Origin: an uncultured Clostridium sp.
Lineage (GTDB): Bacteria; Bacillota; Clostridia; Christensenellales; CAG-138
Assembly: GCA_900542285.1 (NCBI GenBank)
Contig: UQNF01000003.1
Span: 20,119 to 84,118, forward strand
Direction: 5' to 3'
Length of the DNA: 64,000 nt
Shown piece by piece: positions 52,498-61,175 of the stretch (its first letter is position 1; each line of letters begins with the position of its first letter). The position numbers and the translations under genes are program-made. The notes under the pieces were generated by a model. The model was given only the letters and a program-made list of their open reading frames with translations. It made no database searches and was not told the DNA's origin.

Positions 52498-53296
52498 GCT
52501 TCTGGTTATGGATATAGACGATACGCTGGTCAGCAATGCGCGTCCGGTATCGCATGAAAACGCAGCCGCAATAAGGCGCGCAAGGGAAGCCGGAGTGTAT
52601 GTAACGGTTGCGACCGGGCGAAGCTATTTTGGCACAAGGCCGGTGGTCAAACAGCTGGCTCTGGATACATATGTAATCAATTATGGCGGTGCGGTCATTA
52701 TGGATGCAAAGACGGAGAAACCTTTGTTCGTAACGGAACTTGAGGATAAATACATAAAGGAGATCCTTCAGATGGCTTCCGAGCTTGGCGTACATGCGCA
52801 TATATATCAGGACGATTGCGTTATCTATGAGAAGGATCATCCGTATGTGCAAGCTTACACAAAGCTTCTCGATCTGCCGCATAGAGTTGAGCCGGATATC
52901 AGGAAAATGCACTGGGAAAATGTCCCGAAGGCTTTGATAATAACCGAGCCGGAAAGGGTGAAGGAACTGATGCCGATATTCAAAGCGCATTTTGAAGGAA
53001 GGGTGCATGTGTCGGAATCATCCGCAGGATTCATTGAGTTCAACCGTGTGGACGCGAACAAGGGCACGGCAGCCGAGTCTGTCGCCGCAAGGCTTGGAAT
53101 ACCACATGAACAGACCGCCGCTATCGGTGACAACACGCTTGATTACGAGCTTATTAAATGGGCTTCGCTTGGAGCTGTCGTCGGTAATGGAAATGAAAAA
53201 TTGAAAGCTGTTGCAGATGTTATTACTCCGCCTTGCTGTGAGAACGGCGTCGCATGGCTTATTGATAACTATATTCTTACTGAAACGGAGAGGTAA
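52487..53296 (+). CDS. HAD-superfamily (Cof-type) phosphatase
   Basis: 269 residues, type IIB HAD. Motif I LLVMDIDDTLVSN, motif II VTVATGRSYFG, and motif IV AAIGDNTLDYELIKWASLGAVVGNG, cited here as IGDNTLDYELIKWA, are present. Substrates are usually sugar or nucleotide phosphates. ATG 52487 is chosen (GGAG 6 bases upstream). Overlaps uvrC and ends directly at the ROK kinase start, so the three genes are cotranscribed. Confidence 0.9.
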   Translation: MKYKLLVMDIDDTLVSNARPVSHENAAAIRRAREAGVYVTVATGRSYFGTRPVVKQLALDTYVINYGGAVIMDAKTEKPLFVTELEDKYIKEILQMASELGVHAHIYQDDCVIYEKDHPYVQAYTKLLDLPHRVEPDIRKMHWENVPKALIITEPERVKELMPIFKAHFEGRVHVSESSAGFIEFNRVDANKGTAAESVAARLGIPHEQTAAIGDNTLDYELIKWASLGAVVGNGNEKLKAVADVITPPCCENGVAWLIDNYILTETER

Positions 53297-54217
53297 ATGA
53301 TGTTCAGATTTGGTTTTGATATCGGCGGAACAAATATCGCTTATGGGATAGTCGATGAAAGCTATAGCTTCGTGTATAAGGCTTCGGTTCGCTTTCCGCA
53401 TTCACCGGCCGCAGAAGTTGCTGAGCTGTTAAATGAACTCGTCATCAGCGGGTGCAAAGATGCCAAAGTTGCTCTCGATGAAATAGAATTGGTCGGGATC
53501 TGCATCCCGGGAAGCATTGATAAGCATCAGGAAGTGGTGATCAATGCATACAATCTGGATTTTCACAATGTACCATTCAGGAAGATGGCTGCTGATGCGA
53601 TAGGCAAACCCGTTCAGTTGATGAACGATGCGGATGCGGCAGCCCTTGCGGAATACGGAATAGGAGCATTAAGGAACAAGCCCAATTCCATGCTTATAAC
53701 TATTGGAACAGGCATAGGAGGCGGTATCATTCTTAACGGAGAGCTGTTTCATGGCGGAAACGGAAATGGGATCGAGCTTGGTCATGTTCAGATGGATATT
53801 CATGGTGAGAGCTGCACTTGCGGTCGCAGGGGCTGCATCGAGACCCTTTGCTCGGCAAGCTATCTTAACAAAAGGGCTCTGCAGCTCTATGACGACGGCG
53901 TTGAAGCATTGTCTCGGTACTGCAGGGACGAGGTTGACGGACGCATTCTTATCGGTGAAGCCAAAAAGGGCGATAAAGAATGTTTGGCAGTATGGGATCA
54001 GTATGTCAACAACCTTGCGGAGGCGTTGGCATCCTACATCAACTTTATTGATCCGGAGTGCATTGCTGTCGGCGGAGGGGTGAGCAGAGCAGGAGAGTTT
54101 TTGCTGAAACCTTTGAGGAAGCTGGCGGCAGAAAAGTGCTTTTTCAGCGATAATCCGCCGGAGATAGTGTGCGCAGCGCTCGGAAACGACGCCGGTCTGT
54201 TGGGGTCGGTAATGTAG
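53297..54217 (+). CDS. ROK-family sugar kinase
   Basis: 306 residues. ATP motif FDIGGTNIAYGIV, MNDADAAALAEYG, TIGTGIGGGIILNG, and the zinc site CTCGRRGCIETLCS (CxCGxxGCxE). Such kinases phosphorylate glucose or N-acetyl amino sugars; the ExGH motif is GIELGHVQMD. It begins right at the HAD stop with GAGAGG upstream. A phosphatase-kinase pairing may be coincidental. Confidence 0.9.
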   Translation: MMFRFGFDIGGTNIAYGIVDESYSFVYKASVRFPHSPAAEVAELLNELVISGCKDAKVALDEIELVGICIPGSIDKHQEVVINAYNLDFHNVPFRKMAADAIGKPVQLMNDADAAALAEYGIGALRNKPNSMLITIGTGIGGGIILNGELFHGGNGNGIELGHVQMDIHGESCTCGRRGCIETLCSASYLNKRALQLYDDGVEALSRYCRDEVDGRILIGEAKKGDKECLAVWDQYVNNLAEALASYINFIDPECIAVGGGVSRAGEFLLKPLRKLAAEKCFFSDNPPEIVCAALGNDAGLLGSVM

Positions 54218-54247
54218 AACAAATTATCTTGATAGGAGGAAACAATT

Positions 54248-54982
54248 ATGTCAGTTATGTGTGCAGTGTTTGTGCCGGACGGAATAGTTATGGCCGCAGA
54301 CAGCCGCCAGACCGTAGGCATTGCGAATGTACAGGTCAAGCCCGGAACTCATCCGGGAGTAAAGCAGGGTGAACCAAGCCTAATTAACCGCATGGATATG
54401 CCGGGACAGCCGCAAATGACACCTATATTCACGCAATCGGATAATGCTCAAAAGGTGATGCTTTTGAGCAAGGTTAAGGTTGGAATATCGGCCTGCGGCA
54501 TCGGGATACTTGACGGAAAGACAGTATCGGACTATATAAGGAGCTTCGAGATAGAGGAAGTAACCGAGCATGACAGCGTTACCGCCGTTGCAAATAAGCT
54601 TCAAAAATATGCGTCTAAATTCTTTCCGCAGGTTAACTTCTTTGTTTGCGGATATGATGAGGATGAGCCGTTTGCGTATACCGTTAACAGAGATATAAAA
54701 CGCAATAATCTTGAGAACGGGAAGATGCGCTATTCTTCAATATGGTCGGGAGAACAGGCCGCGATAACGAAGCTCCTCAACGGTCAGCCGCCGATGATGA
54801 TTAACCACGCTCTGATGCCGCTTAAGGATGCGATCGATTTTGCAGAGTTTTTGATAGACCTAACGATAAAATCACAGCGATTCGAGTTTAAGCCTGCAAC
54901 CTGCGGCGGCCCGATAGACATATTGGTAATGACAAAGGATCAGCCGTTCTGGTACAGGCACAAGGTTTATAAGCTGGAATAG
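54248..54982 (+). CDS. Proteasome-beta-like Ntn-hydrolase fold protein
   Basis: 244 residues, not a named family to me. Residues 2-24 (MCAVFVPDGIVMAADSRQTVG) match the start of proteasome/HslV/Anbu beta subunits, with the Asp of AADSR at position 18. Counting back 16 residues, as in proteasome subunits (Thr1 to Asp17), puts Ser2 at the catalytic N-terminus after Met removal. A 45-residue Pro-rich insert precedes QKVMLLSKVKVGISACGIG, which aligns with the Lys33 region. No signal peptide. Good ribosome site (AGGAGG). Followed by a terminator. Confidence 0.65.
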   Translation: MSVMCAVFVPDGIVMAADSRQTVGIANVQVKPGTHPGVKQGEPSLINRMDMPGQPQMTPIFTQSDNAQKVMLLSKVKVGISACGIGILDGKTVSDYIRSFEIEEVTEHDSVTAVANKLQKYASKFFPQVNFFVCGYDEDEPFAYTVNRDIKRNNLENGKMRYSSIWSGEQAAITKLLNGQPPMMINHALMPLKDAIDFAEFLIDLTIKSQRFEFKPATCGGPIDILVMTKDQPFWYRHKVYKLE

Positions 54983-54996
54983 TATTCTGATCCCAG

Positions 54997-55021
54997 GGAC
55001 TGCATTTGGTGCAGTCCTTTT
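54997..55021 (+). terminator. Rho-independent terminator after the Ntn-hydrolase gene
   Basis: GGACTGCA (54997-55004) pairs with TGCAGTCC (55010-55017), then TTTT. Confidence 0.88.
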
Positions 55022-55054
55022 GCATTACAAAAGAAATCAAGCATATGTTTCTAT

Positions 55055-56470
55055 ATGCCCGGATTGAAGAAGAAAACATCATACGGCATATTAGTACTGA
55101 CGCTGTCCAATCTGAGCTTGCAGCTTCTGGGTTTTGCATTCCGCATTATGCTTACAAAGCTTGCAGGAACAGAAGCGATCGGTCTCAATTCGCTTGTAAT
55201 GCAGATCTATTCGGTTGCGGTGTCGGTGTGCATTTCGGGCATGAATGTCGCAGTCGTGACGCTGGCTGCAAGGGTACAGCATCATGGCAGCGGAGCAGTG
55301 AGAAAGCTGGCAAGCATTGCGTGCGGAGTCTATCTGGTTCTCTTTCTCTGCATAGCTATCCCGGTTTTTGCAATGCGAAACGGGATAGCAAATCGTTTGA
55401 TAGGTGACAGCGGAGTAAGCAATGCGCTGATACTTGTTTTATGCTGTATTTTCCTGACAGGGATAGAAAACATGTTCAAATCAATACATATCGGAACGGG
55501 CAAAGCGCCAACCACAGCTGTTTCCGAATTGGTAGAACAGAGCGCAAGATTCCTGTTTGTTTGGCTTTTGCTTAAGGGATTAACCGATGGAAGCGACGCA
55601 GCGCGAGTTACAGCGATCATTTCCGGAATGGTATTAAGCGAATTCTTCAGCATAGGAACGCTATTGATTTCATATGTAAAACACTATATGCAGGCGGATA
55701 ATGCACCACAAAAATATGGAGAGCTAACGATCGGAAGCTATATGTGCATTTTACTGCCTGCGACCTTGACGGGAATTGCAAGCACCGCTTTTGAATCCGT
55801 ATCAACGCTGGTGCTTCCCAACAGATTATTGATTGCCGGCTATACAAGAGAAGGCGCACTGTCGGCAATAGGCATGTTAAACGGAGTTATCGCCCCTTTT
55901 GTAACTATGCCAATGTGCTATATTATGGCAGGGAACAACATCAGGCTTCCGCTGTTGTCAAAAGCAGTAGGGGAAAAGGACTGCGTACAGATAGCAGGTA
56001 TAGTTAAGGCAGCAATGCTATCATCCGCTGCGCCTGCGCTTCTGATAAACATCCCTGCAATTCCTCTGATGCAAAGGCTTATCAGCGTTTTTTTCGGCAT
56101 CATGCCTCAGCAGCATATTGTAACCCTGCTAACGGTGAAAACGATTATCATTTATTTCCAGGTTACATCGGTTATGATTCTAAACGCAATGATGAAACAG
56201 GGAAGGGTATTGCTGTTTGCGGTGATAGGAGAGCTTATGCAGCTCTTGCTAATCTATTATTTGGCAGCGAATCCGTTTCTGCATGTACTTGGCTATCTTA
56301 TCTCGATGATAATCGGAGAGGGCTTGCGCCTTGTTTTGAATTTGATCGCAATAACGGTGTCATTATCGGAATACAACAAAGAAGGGACGAGCAAAAACCC
56401 GTCCCAAGGTTCAGAAGCCAAGAAGGCGATTACTCGGCAAGCGCTTCCATCTCGTCAAGCAGCTCGTTAA
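55055..56470 (+). CDS. SpoVB-like lipid flippase (MOP/polysaccharide biosynthesis family)
   Basis: 471 residues, about 14 membrane helices. Starts LKKKTSYGILVLTLSNLSLQ and has GTEAIGLNSLVMQIYSVAVS, SKSIHIGTGKAPTTAVSE-like FKSIHIGTGKAPTTAVSE and EQSARFLFVWLLL, typical of the SpoVB/MurJ group that flips lipid-linked sugar in spore cortex or polysaccharide synthesis. No ribosome site precedes ATG 55055, and the start is 34 bases after a terminator. The last 41 bases overlap the convergent pepF gene. Confidence 0.85.
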   Translation: MPGLKKKTSYGILVLTLSNLSLQLLGFAFRIMLTKLAGTEAIGLNSLVMQIYSVAVSVCISGMNVAVVTLAARVQHHGSGAVRKLASIACGVYLVLFLCIAIPVFAMRNGIANRLIGDSGVSNALILVLCCIFLTGIENMFKSIHIGTGKAPTTAVSELVEQSARFLFVWLLLKGLTDGSDAARVTAIISGMVLSEFFSIGTLLISYVKHYMQADNAPQKYGELTIGSYMCILLPATLTGIASTAFESVSTLVLPNRLLIAGYTREGALSAIGMLNGVIAPFVTMPMCYIMAGNNIRLPLLSKAVGEKDCVQIAGIVKAAMLSSAAPALLINIPAIPLMQRLISVFFGIMPQQHIVTLLTVKTIIIYFQVTSVMILNAMMKQGRVLLFAVIGELMQLLLIYYLAANPFLHVLGYLISMIIGEGLRLVLNLIAITVSLSEYNKEGTSKNPSQGSEAKKAITRQALPSRQAAR

Positions 56471-58232
56471 AGAGCGCAAGCGCATCATTGATCGGCTTGG
56501 CGGTCGTCATATCGACGCCTGCGATCTTAAGCAGAGAGATGGGATCGGTGCTGCTTCCGGAGCTCAGGAATTTCTTGTAGTCGTCGACTGCAGGCTGACC
56601 CTCGGTCAGAATGCGATTTGCGATTGCGACTGCGGCAGAGAAGCCCGTAGCATACTGGAATACATAGAAGTTATAGAAGAAATGAGGTATTCTTGCCCAT
56701 TCAACGGAGATAAGCTTATCGATCTCGATATCGTCACCAAAGTACTTTTTGTTGAGCTCATAATACTTATCGCACATAACATCTGCGGTAAGGGTCTGGC
56801 CCTGCTCTGCATACTCGTTCATCCAAAGCTCGAACTCGGCGAACATGGTCTGACGGTAGACGGTCCCGCGGAATTGTTCGAGGAAATGGTTGATAAGATA
56901 TGCCTTTTGCTTCTTATCGGTGGTCTTGGAAAGCATATGCTTTACAAGCAGAACTTCATTACAGGTGGAAGCGACTTCTGCAACAAAAATCACATAATCC
57001 CTATAGGGAATGGGCTGGTTATGAACGGAATAATAGGTATGGAGGGAATGACCCATCTCATGAGCAATGGTGAACATGCTGTCAAGGGTATCCTTCTGGT
57101 TGAGCAGCACATAGGGATGGGGATCGCCTCCGGCAGAGTATGCTCCGCCGCGCTTGCCCTCGTTTTCATATACGTCGATCCAGCGATTCTCAAAGCCTTC
57201 ACGAAGCAGCGAAATGTATTCTTCACCAAGGGGAGCAAGACCTTCAAGGATTATTTCCTGCGCCTTCTCATATGGGATTTCCTCATCAGCGTCAGCGATA
57301 ATGGGCATATACAGGTCATAGATATGAAGATCTTCAATGCCTGTAAGCTTTTTACGCAGGCTAACATATTTATGAAGATAACCAAGGTTGGCATTAACCG
57401 CATCAATAAGGTTATGATAGACAGAAACGGGTACTTCCGTGCTGGCAAGCGCTGCTTCGAGGGTGCTGCCATACCTGCGTGCGCGAGCATTGAAAATTAG
57501 TCCCTTTACCTGACCGTCAAGGAATGCCGCAGATGTATTTTTGAAGGAATCAAATGTTCCGTGGAGGGATTCAAACGCAGCCTTGCGGACAGCCTGATCG
57601 GGATTCTCGAGCAAAGGAACATAGGAGCCCTGGGTAACCTGCAGCGTGTTGCCATCGCTGTCGGTGATATCGGGGAAACGGAGATCTGCGTTGCGGAAAG
57701 CGGAAGCAGTCTCGGAAGGTGCATTGCAAACTTCACCGGAAAGAGCCAGCAGCTTTTCTTCGGCATCCGAAAGCACATGATCCTTCTCCTTGAGCATCTT
57801 ATTGAGCATACGCTCATAAAGACGCAGCTCAGACATCTCGTTCATGAATTCTTCGATACGGCCGTCAGGCATTGCCAGGATCTCAGGAGTTGAGAAACTT
57901 GATGCGCCTGCGATCTGCATATAAAGGTTCATAAAACGACCCTTCATGCCCTGATAAAAACTGTTGCCGGTGTCCTCGTCAGATTTACGCATACAGTACT
58001 CTGCAAGGCGTGTAAGCTTTACGTTCATTTCATCGCCCAACTGCAGAAAATCATAGAGCATTTGCGCACTGTCACCAAGGTGACCTACGAATGCGGCAAG
58101 CTTTTCGGGATAGCTGCGAGCTTCGTTAAGCGCATCCTCCCAAAGTTCATCGGTTGCAAAAATGTCTTCAAGAGCCCATGTATATTTGGGATCAACTTCG
58201 CTTCTCTTGGGAATTACCTTTTGTTTTGCCAT
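56430..58232 (-). CDS. pepF: Oligoendopeptidase F
   Basis: M3 zinc peptidase cutting short peptides in the cytoplasm. 600 residues: starts MAKQKVIPKRSEVDPKYTW; the zinc site is HEMGH in FTIAHEMGHSLHTYYS with the downstream Glu in EVASTCNE. ATG 58232 follows AAAGGA and is used in place of an open frame reaching 58526, which would run over the spoVT start. It is convergent with and overlaps the SpoVB-like gene by 41 bases. Confidence 0.94.
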   Translation of the reverse strand: MAKQKVIPKRSEVDPKYTWALEDIFATDELWEDALNEARSYPEKLAAFVGHLGDSAQMLYDFLQLGDEMNVKLTRLAEYCMRKSDEDTGNSFYQGMKGRFMNLYMQIAGASSFSTPEILAMPDGRIEEFMNEMSELRLYERMLNKMLKEKDHVLSDAEEKLLALSGEVCNAPSETASAFRNADLRFPDITDSDGNTLQVTQGSYVPLLENPDQAVRKAAFESLHGTFDSFKNTSAAFLDGQVKGLIFNARARRYGSTLEAALASTEVPVSVYHNLIDAVNANLGYLHKYVSLRKKLTGIEDLHIYDLYMPIIADADEEIPYEKAQEIILEGLAPLGEEYISLLREGFENRWIDVYENEGKRGGAYSAGGDPHPYVLLNQKDTLDSMFTIAHEMGHSLHTYYSVHNQPIPYRDYVIFVAEVASTCNEVLLVKHMLSKTTDKKQKAYLINHFLEQFRGTVYRQTMFAEFELWMNEYAEQGQTLTADVMCDKYYELNKKYFGDDIEIDKLISVEWARIPHFFYNFYVFQYATGFSAAVAIANRILTEGQPAVDDYKKFLSSGSSTDPISLLKIAGVDMTTAKPINDALALFNELLDEMEALAE

Positions 58233-58446
58233 GTTATAGTCCTTTCTCACTGTGGCATAATGCCAATATACAACATGATTATAACACAGATACCAGGCTT
58301 TGGAAATATATATCTTAGACGCCCGTTTAATACATTGAACGTTTACGGGTTTTTTGAGAATCAAAAAAGTTTGTTGAAAAAGCGTGTATAAATTCCCTTG
58401 ATTTCCAAACAATAAAGACAGTTGAACTGACAACAAAGGAGACCGA

Positions 58447-59028
58447 ATGAAAATGAAAGCAACAGGAATTGTCCGCAGGATCGACGAGCTGGGCCGCGTT
58501 GTAATTCCAAAGGAGATAAGGCGCACCCTGAGAATTCGCGAGGGAGATTCCCTTGAGATCTATACGGACAGGGAAGGCGGCGTTATCCTGAAAAAATATT
58601 CTCCGATTGGAGAATTGGGCGATTTTGCTAAGGAATATGCCGAGTCAGTATACCAATCGGTTGGCTGTATCGTCGTTATTTGCGATAAGGACAGCATTAT
58701 TGCGGTATCCGGACTAAAACGGGGACAGCAGTCCGCAAACATGGGTATTGCAATCGATAAGCCAATTCATACAGACATTGAAAAAGCTATAGTCGAAAGA
58801 ACCAAGGTAAACCTCAGTTCTTCACGCAATGAAACAATGCTGCGAATAGCGAGCGGCGATTCGGATATGCAATATTGCGCAGAGCTCATCGTTCCCATAC
58901 TCTCCTCCGGCGACGCGATCGGAGCAGTAATACTCATCTCGGCAGAACCGGGAACGGTGTTTGGTCAAGCAGAGACAAAGGTTGCCGAAACAGCCGCAAG
59001 CTTTATGGGAAAGCAGCTTGAAAACTGA
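58447..59028 (+). CDS. spoVT: Stage V sporulation protein T, AbrB-type regulator
   Basis: 193 residues. AbrB DNA-binding swapped hairpin (1-50: ATGIVRRIDELGRVVIPKEI, RREGDSLEIYTD-like REGDSLEIYTDREG) followed by a GAF-like domain (about 60-185). Matches SpoVT, the forespore regulator of sigma-G genes, in order and length. AAAGGAG is 5 bases before ATG 58447; MKATGIV at 58453 is an alternative start. No clear sigma-G promoter was seen. Its last 207 bases overlap an antisense reading frame. Confidence 0.93.
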   Translation: MKMKATGIVRRIDELGRVVIPKEIRRTLRIREGDSLEIYTDREGGVILKKYSPIGELGDFAKEYAESVYQSVGCIVVICDKDSIIAVSGLKRGQQSANMGIAIDKPIHTDIEKAIVERTKVNLSSSRNETMLRIASGDSDMQYCAELIVPILSSGDAIGAVILISAEPGTVFGQAETKVAETAASFMGKQLEN

Positions 59029-59829
59029 CCGTGACCCCGATCGATGGCATGCCGGACATCTGCCCGACATGCTATTGATCTCTCCGACGGAATATTCCGT
59101 GTCGATTATAAAATGAAAATATTCAGCTAATCCCCATTCCTCAAGACGTACGATTCGATTATTTACTGCGAGCACGCGATCGAAGTTAAAGTAATTAATT
59201 CCGTTACCGAATCCCCATATGCTGATATCCGGGTATTGCGGGAATTGGTCATTGTCAACGGCATCAATAATTATACTTCCTTCCGTCAACATGAAGCATG
59301 AACACGTTTCACCAAACCGTGTGAAGAATGATAAGCGTGCTTCATTAAGCTGTCTAAAGAAATCGACTTCATTATCAGCACATTCAGCATCATTGGAATC
59401 ATTGGCATCGCAGTTAAATGCGTATCCAAGCATGTGAGCGGTGGAGCCGAAGACGCTTTTGAGCCTGTCGGGGATTTTTGAATCATGAGAGTCGTTGATG
59501 ACTACTATTGCCGGTACTCTCATACCGGCAAGAATCTCTGCCGCTTTGATAGTATCCTGCTCGGAATCCATTTCAATGATTATAGATATATTGACGCTTT
59601 TTCTGTTCACATCCTTTGGAGACAGAACAAACTCATAGTCGCCGCCGCAAAATATTTCCAAGTCACCATTTAGAATTTCAATACTACGGTAAGAGAAAGC
59701 ATAGATTGCTTCGCTGGTTGAACCCGACGCAGGTATTGTGGAGTATCTTCCGGAGAATACCACACATACTATTGAGAACGCCAGCAGCATTGTCAGCGTT
59801 GCTGCTGAGCTTTTGATCCTTCTATTCAT
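58822..59829 (-). CDS. Exported protein of unknown function, 3' end overlaps spoVT antisense
   Basis: 335 residues from ATG 59829 (AAAGGAG upstream). Membrane anchor or signal at about 10-28 (LTMLLAFSIVCVVFSGRY). The body has PAIVVINDSHDSK and RLSFFTRFGETCSCFML, faintly like degenerate polysaccharide-deacetylase folds but without their catalytic motifs. From about residue 260 the frame runs past the spoVT stop, and the final 69 residues are antisense to spoVT, rich in Cys and Arg and unlike the rest. The real end is probably near 59070, where a one-base shift would meet a TAG. Possible frameshift or lost stop. Confidence 0.5.
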   Translation of the reverse strand: MNRRIKSSAATLTMLLAFSIVCVVFSGRYSTIPASGSTSEAIYAFSYRSIEILNGDLEIFCGGDYEFVLSPKDVNRKSVNISIIIEMDSEQDTIKAAEILAGMRVPAIVVINDSHDSKIPDRLKSVFGSTAHMLGYAFNCDANDSNDAECADNEVDFFRQLNEARLSFFTRFGETCSCFMLTEGSIIIDAVDNDQFPQYPDISIWGFGNGINYFNFDRVLAVNNRIVRLEEWGLAEYFHFIIDTEYSVGEINSMSGRCPACHRSGSRSVFKLLSHKACGCFGNLCLCLTKHRSRFCRDEYYCSDRVAGGEYGNDELCAILHIRIAARYSQHCFIA

Positions 59830-59853
59830 TTTTCTCCTTTCGGCAATAAGCAC

Positions 59854-59881
59854 TTGCAATTCTTTGTCTTTATACTATAAT
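59854..59881 (+). promoter_or_regulatory. Promoter of the Cys-rich small protein gene
   Basis: TTGCAA (59854-59859), 16-base spacer and TATAAT (59876-59881). Confidence 0.65.
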
Positions 59882-59916
59882 ATGCCATGACCTAAATGAT
59901 GTCAGGAGAATTTGAT

Positions 59917-60138
59917 ATGAGATGCAGCTGTGTAAAATGCGGAGTGTATATGAGTCAATCCGATGATTCACATCTTGGATGCGTATGCCCCGAATGCGGT
60001 AATCGCTGTACCGCCTGCCTCGGAACCGATTCGGTAATGAGCCGTGATTCGATACGCGCAATGCGGGATGATCCGATCATGGCTTCGATAGTGCTGGATA
60101 GATTCACTGAAGGGGAGGAAAGGAAAGAGTGGGAGTGA
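59917..60138 (+). CDS. Small Cys-rich zinc-ribbon protein
   Basis: 73 residues, unknown function. CSCVKCG and CVCPECGNRCTACLG supply eight or more cysteines in CxxC pairs, enough for two zinc sites. The C-terminal half (SIRAMRDDPIMASIVLDRF) is helical. AGGAGA precedes ATG 59917. It has its own promoter, and its end lies 21 bases from the convergent WYL gene. Confidence 0.6.
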   Translation: MRCSCVKCGVYMSQSDDSHLGCVCPECGNRCTACLGTDSVMSRDSIRAMRDDPIMASIVLDRFTEGEERKEWE

Positions 60139-60158
60139 TGCGCAAAGATCCAAGCATG

Positions 60159-61121
60159 TCAGACACCGTAAGTATTGGATCTTATCATCGCTATTGCCTG
60201 TTCGCGCAGTGAATCGGGCTTGAGTATTTCAACTTCGTTGAGATACTGCATAGTCCAAAAGAGAACTCCCTGTGGTACGGATACAATCCTCGCTTCAAAA
60301 TGCTCGTCATCGAGCTTTTTGATTTTTGGTTCAGTCCCAAAACGATCAATAAGGCCGCCGACCATTGAGTTGCTGCAGCGGAGGACTATTTCTTCGGGCT
60401 TTCCGGAGAATGCGTATACGGTCTTTTTTGCGCTTGCAAGCTCAACGCCCGATGGCTTTGGATCAACCCTTGAAGCCAATATGAGCATATCCTTCATTAA
60501 ATCTATTCGGTAATGACTTAACCCCGATTTGCCCTCTTTGATGCAGAGAAGGTAATAGTTGCCGTTCTCACAAACCATGCCGTATGGGCTAACGATATAG
60601 CGTTCCGCCCTTCTTGGATGCAGCCGCTTATCGAGGCCGTAATGCATATAGATAAACGAAACCTTGGATCGTTTTGCGATTGCAGTATCAAGAAGCTCTA
60701 TGTTGTTGAATACAGCAATATTATCGGTTTTGCGAGGAGTTGAGACCGAAGCAAGGTGCTTGAAGTGCTGACGCGAATATTTACTTAACAGCATCTGCAG
60801 CTTGCCAACGAGCTCTTCGGTCTGTTTATTTGAAATCGAGTTGAGCGAATAGAGTGCATCGCAAATGAGCCTGACATCAGCAACGCTAAGTACTCGCTTT
60901 CGAAGATAATAGCCTTTCTTGTTCTCATCATAGGTGCATATGTCGATCCCCAACTCTTTTAGTGTATCTATCGAGCTGTAGACAGTCCTTCGGTCCAATT
61001 TCAATCCGTACAGTTCAAGATAATAATCGATGATCATTTTCATCGACAGAACATGATCCTCATCAGAATGCTCGGAAAGGATCATGTACAGGCATATTGT
61101 GTTTGCTCTATCTGTCAGCAT
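60159..61121 (-). CDS. WYL-domain transcriptional regulator
   Basis: 320 residues: N-terminal winged helix (about 1-75, LDRRTVYSSIDTLKELGIDI), a WYL ligand-sensing domain (about 135-205, VSFIYMHYGLDKRLHPRRAERYIVSPYGM region, with YYLLCIKEGK) and a WCX-type C-terminus. ATG 61121 with GGAGG 7 bases upstream is chosen. Ligand and target unknown; WYL regulators often respond to nucleic acid or nucleotides. It follows radA by about 55 bases. Confidence 0.88.
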   Translation of the reverse strand: MLTDRANTICLYMILSEHSDEDHVLSMKMIIDYYLELYGLKLDRRTVYSSIDTLKELGIDICTYDENKKGYYLRKRVLSVADVRLICDALYSLNSISNKQTEELVGKLQMLLSKYSRQHFKHLASVSTPRKTDNIAVFNNIELLDTAIAKRSKVSFIYMHYGLDKRLHPRRAERYIVSPYGMVCENGNYYLLCIKEGKSGLSHYRIDLMKDMLILASRVDPKPSGVELASAKKTVYAFSGKPEEIVLRCSNSMVGGLIDRFGTEPKIKKLDDEHFEARIVSVPQGVLFWTMQYLNEVEILKPDSLREQAIAMIRSNTYGV

Positions 61122-61175
61122 TGCTTTTCCTCCGGTGATCAATAAGCTCGATACCCTGCGCAAATTCGTTGCAAA

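Noticed and set aside
58322..58356. Terminator-like hairpin (CCCGT...ACGGG plus T-run) upstream of spoVT
   Set aside because: Only 5 stem pairs with a long loop, and no plus-strand gene upstream to terminate.
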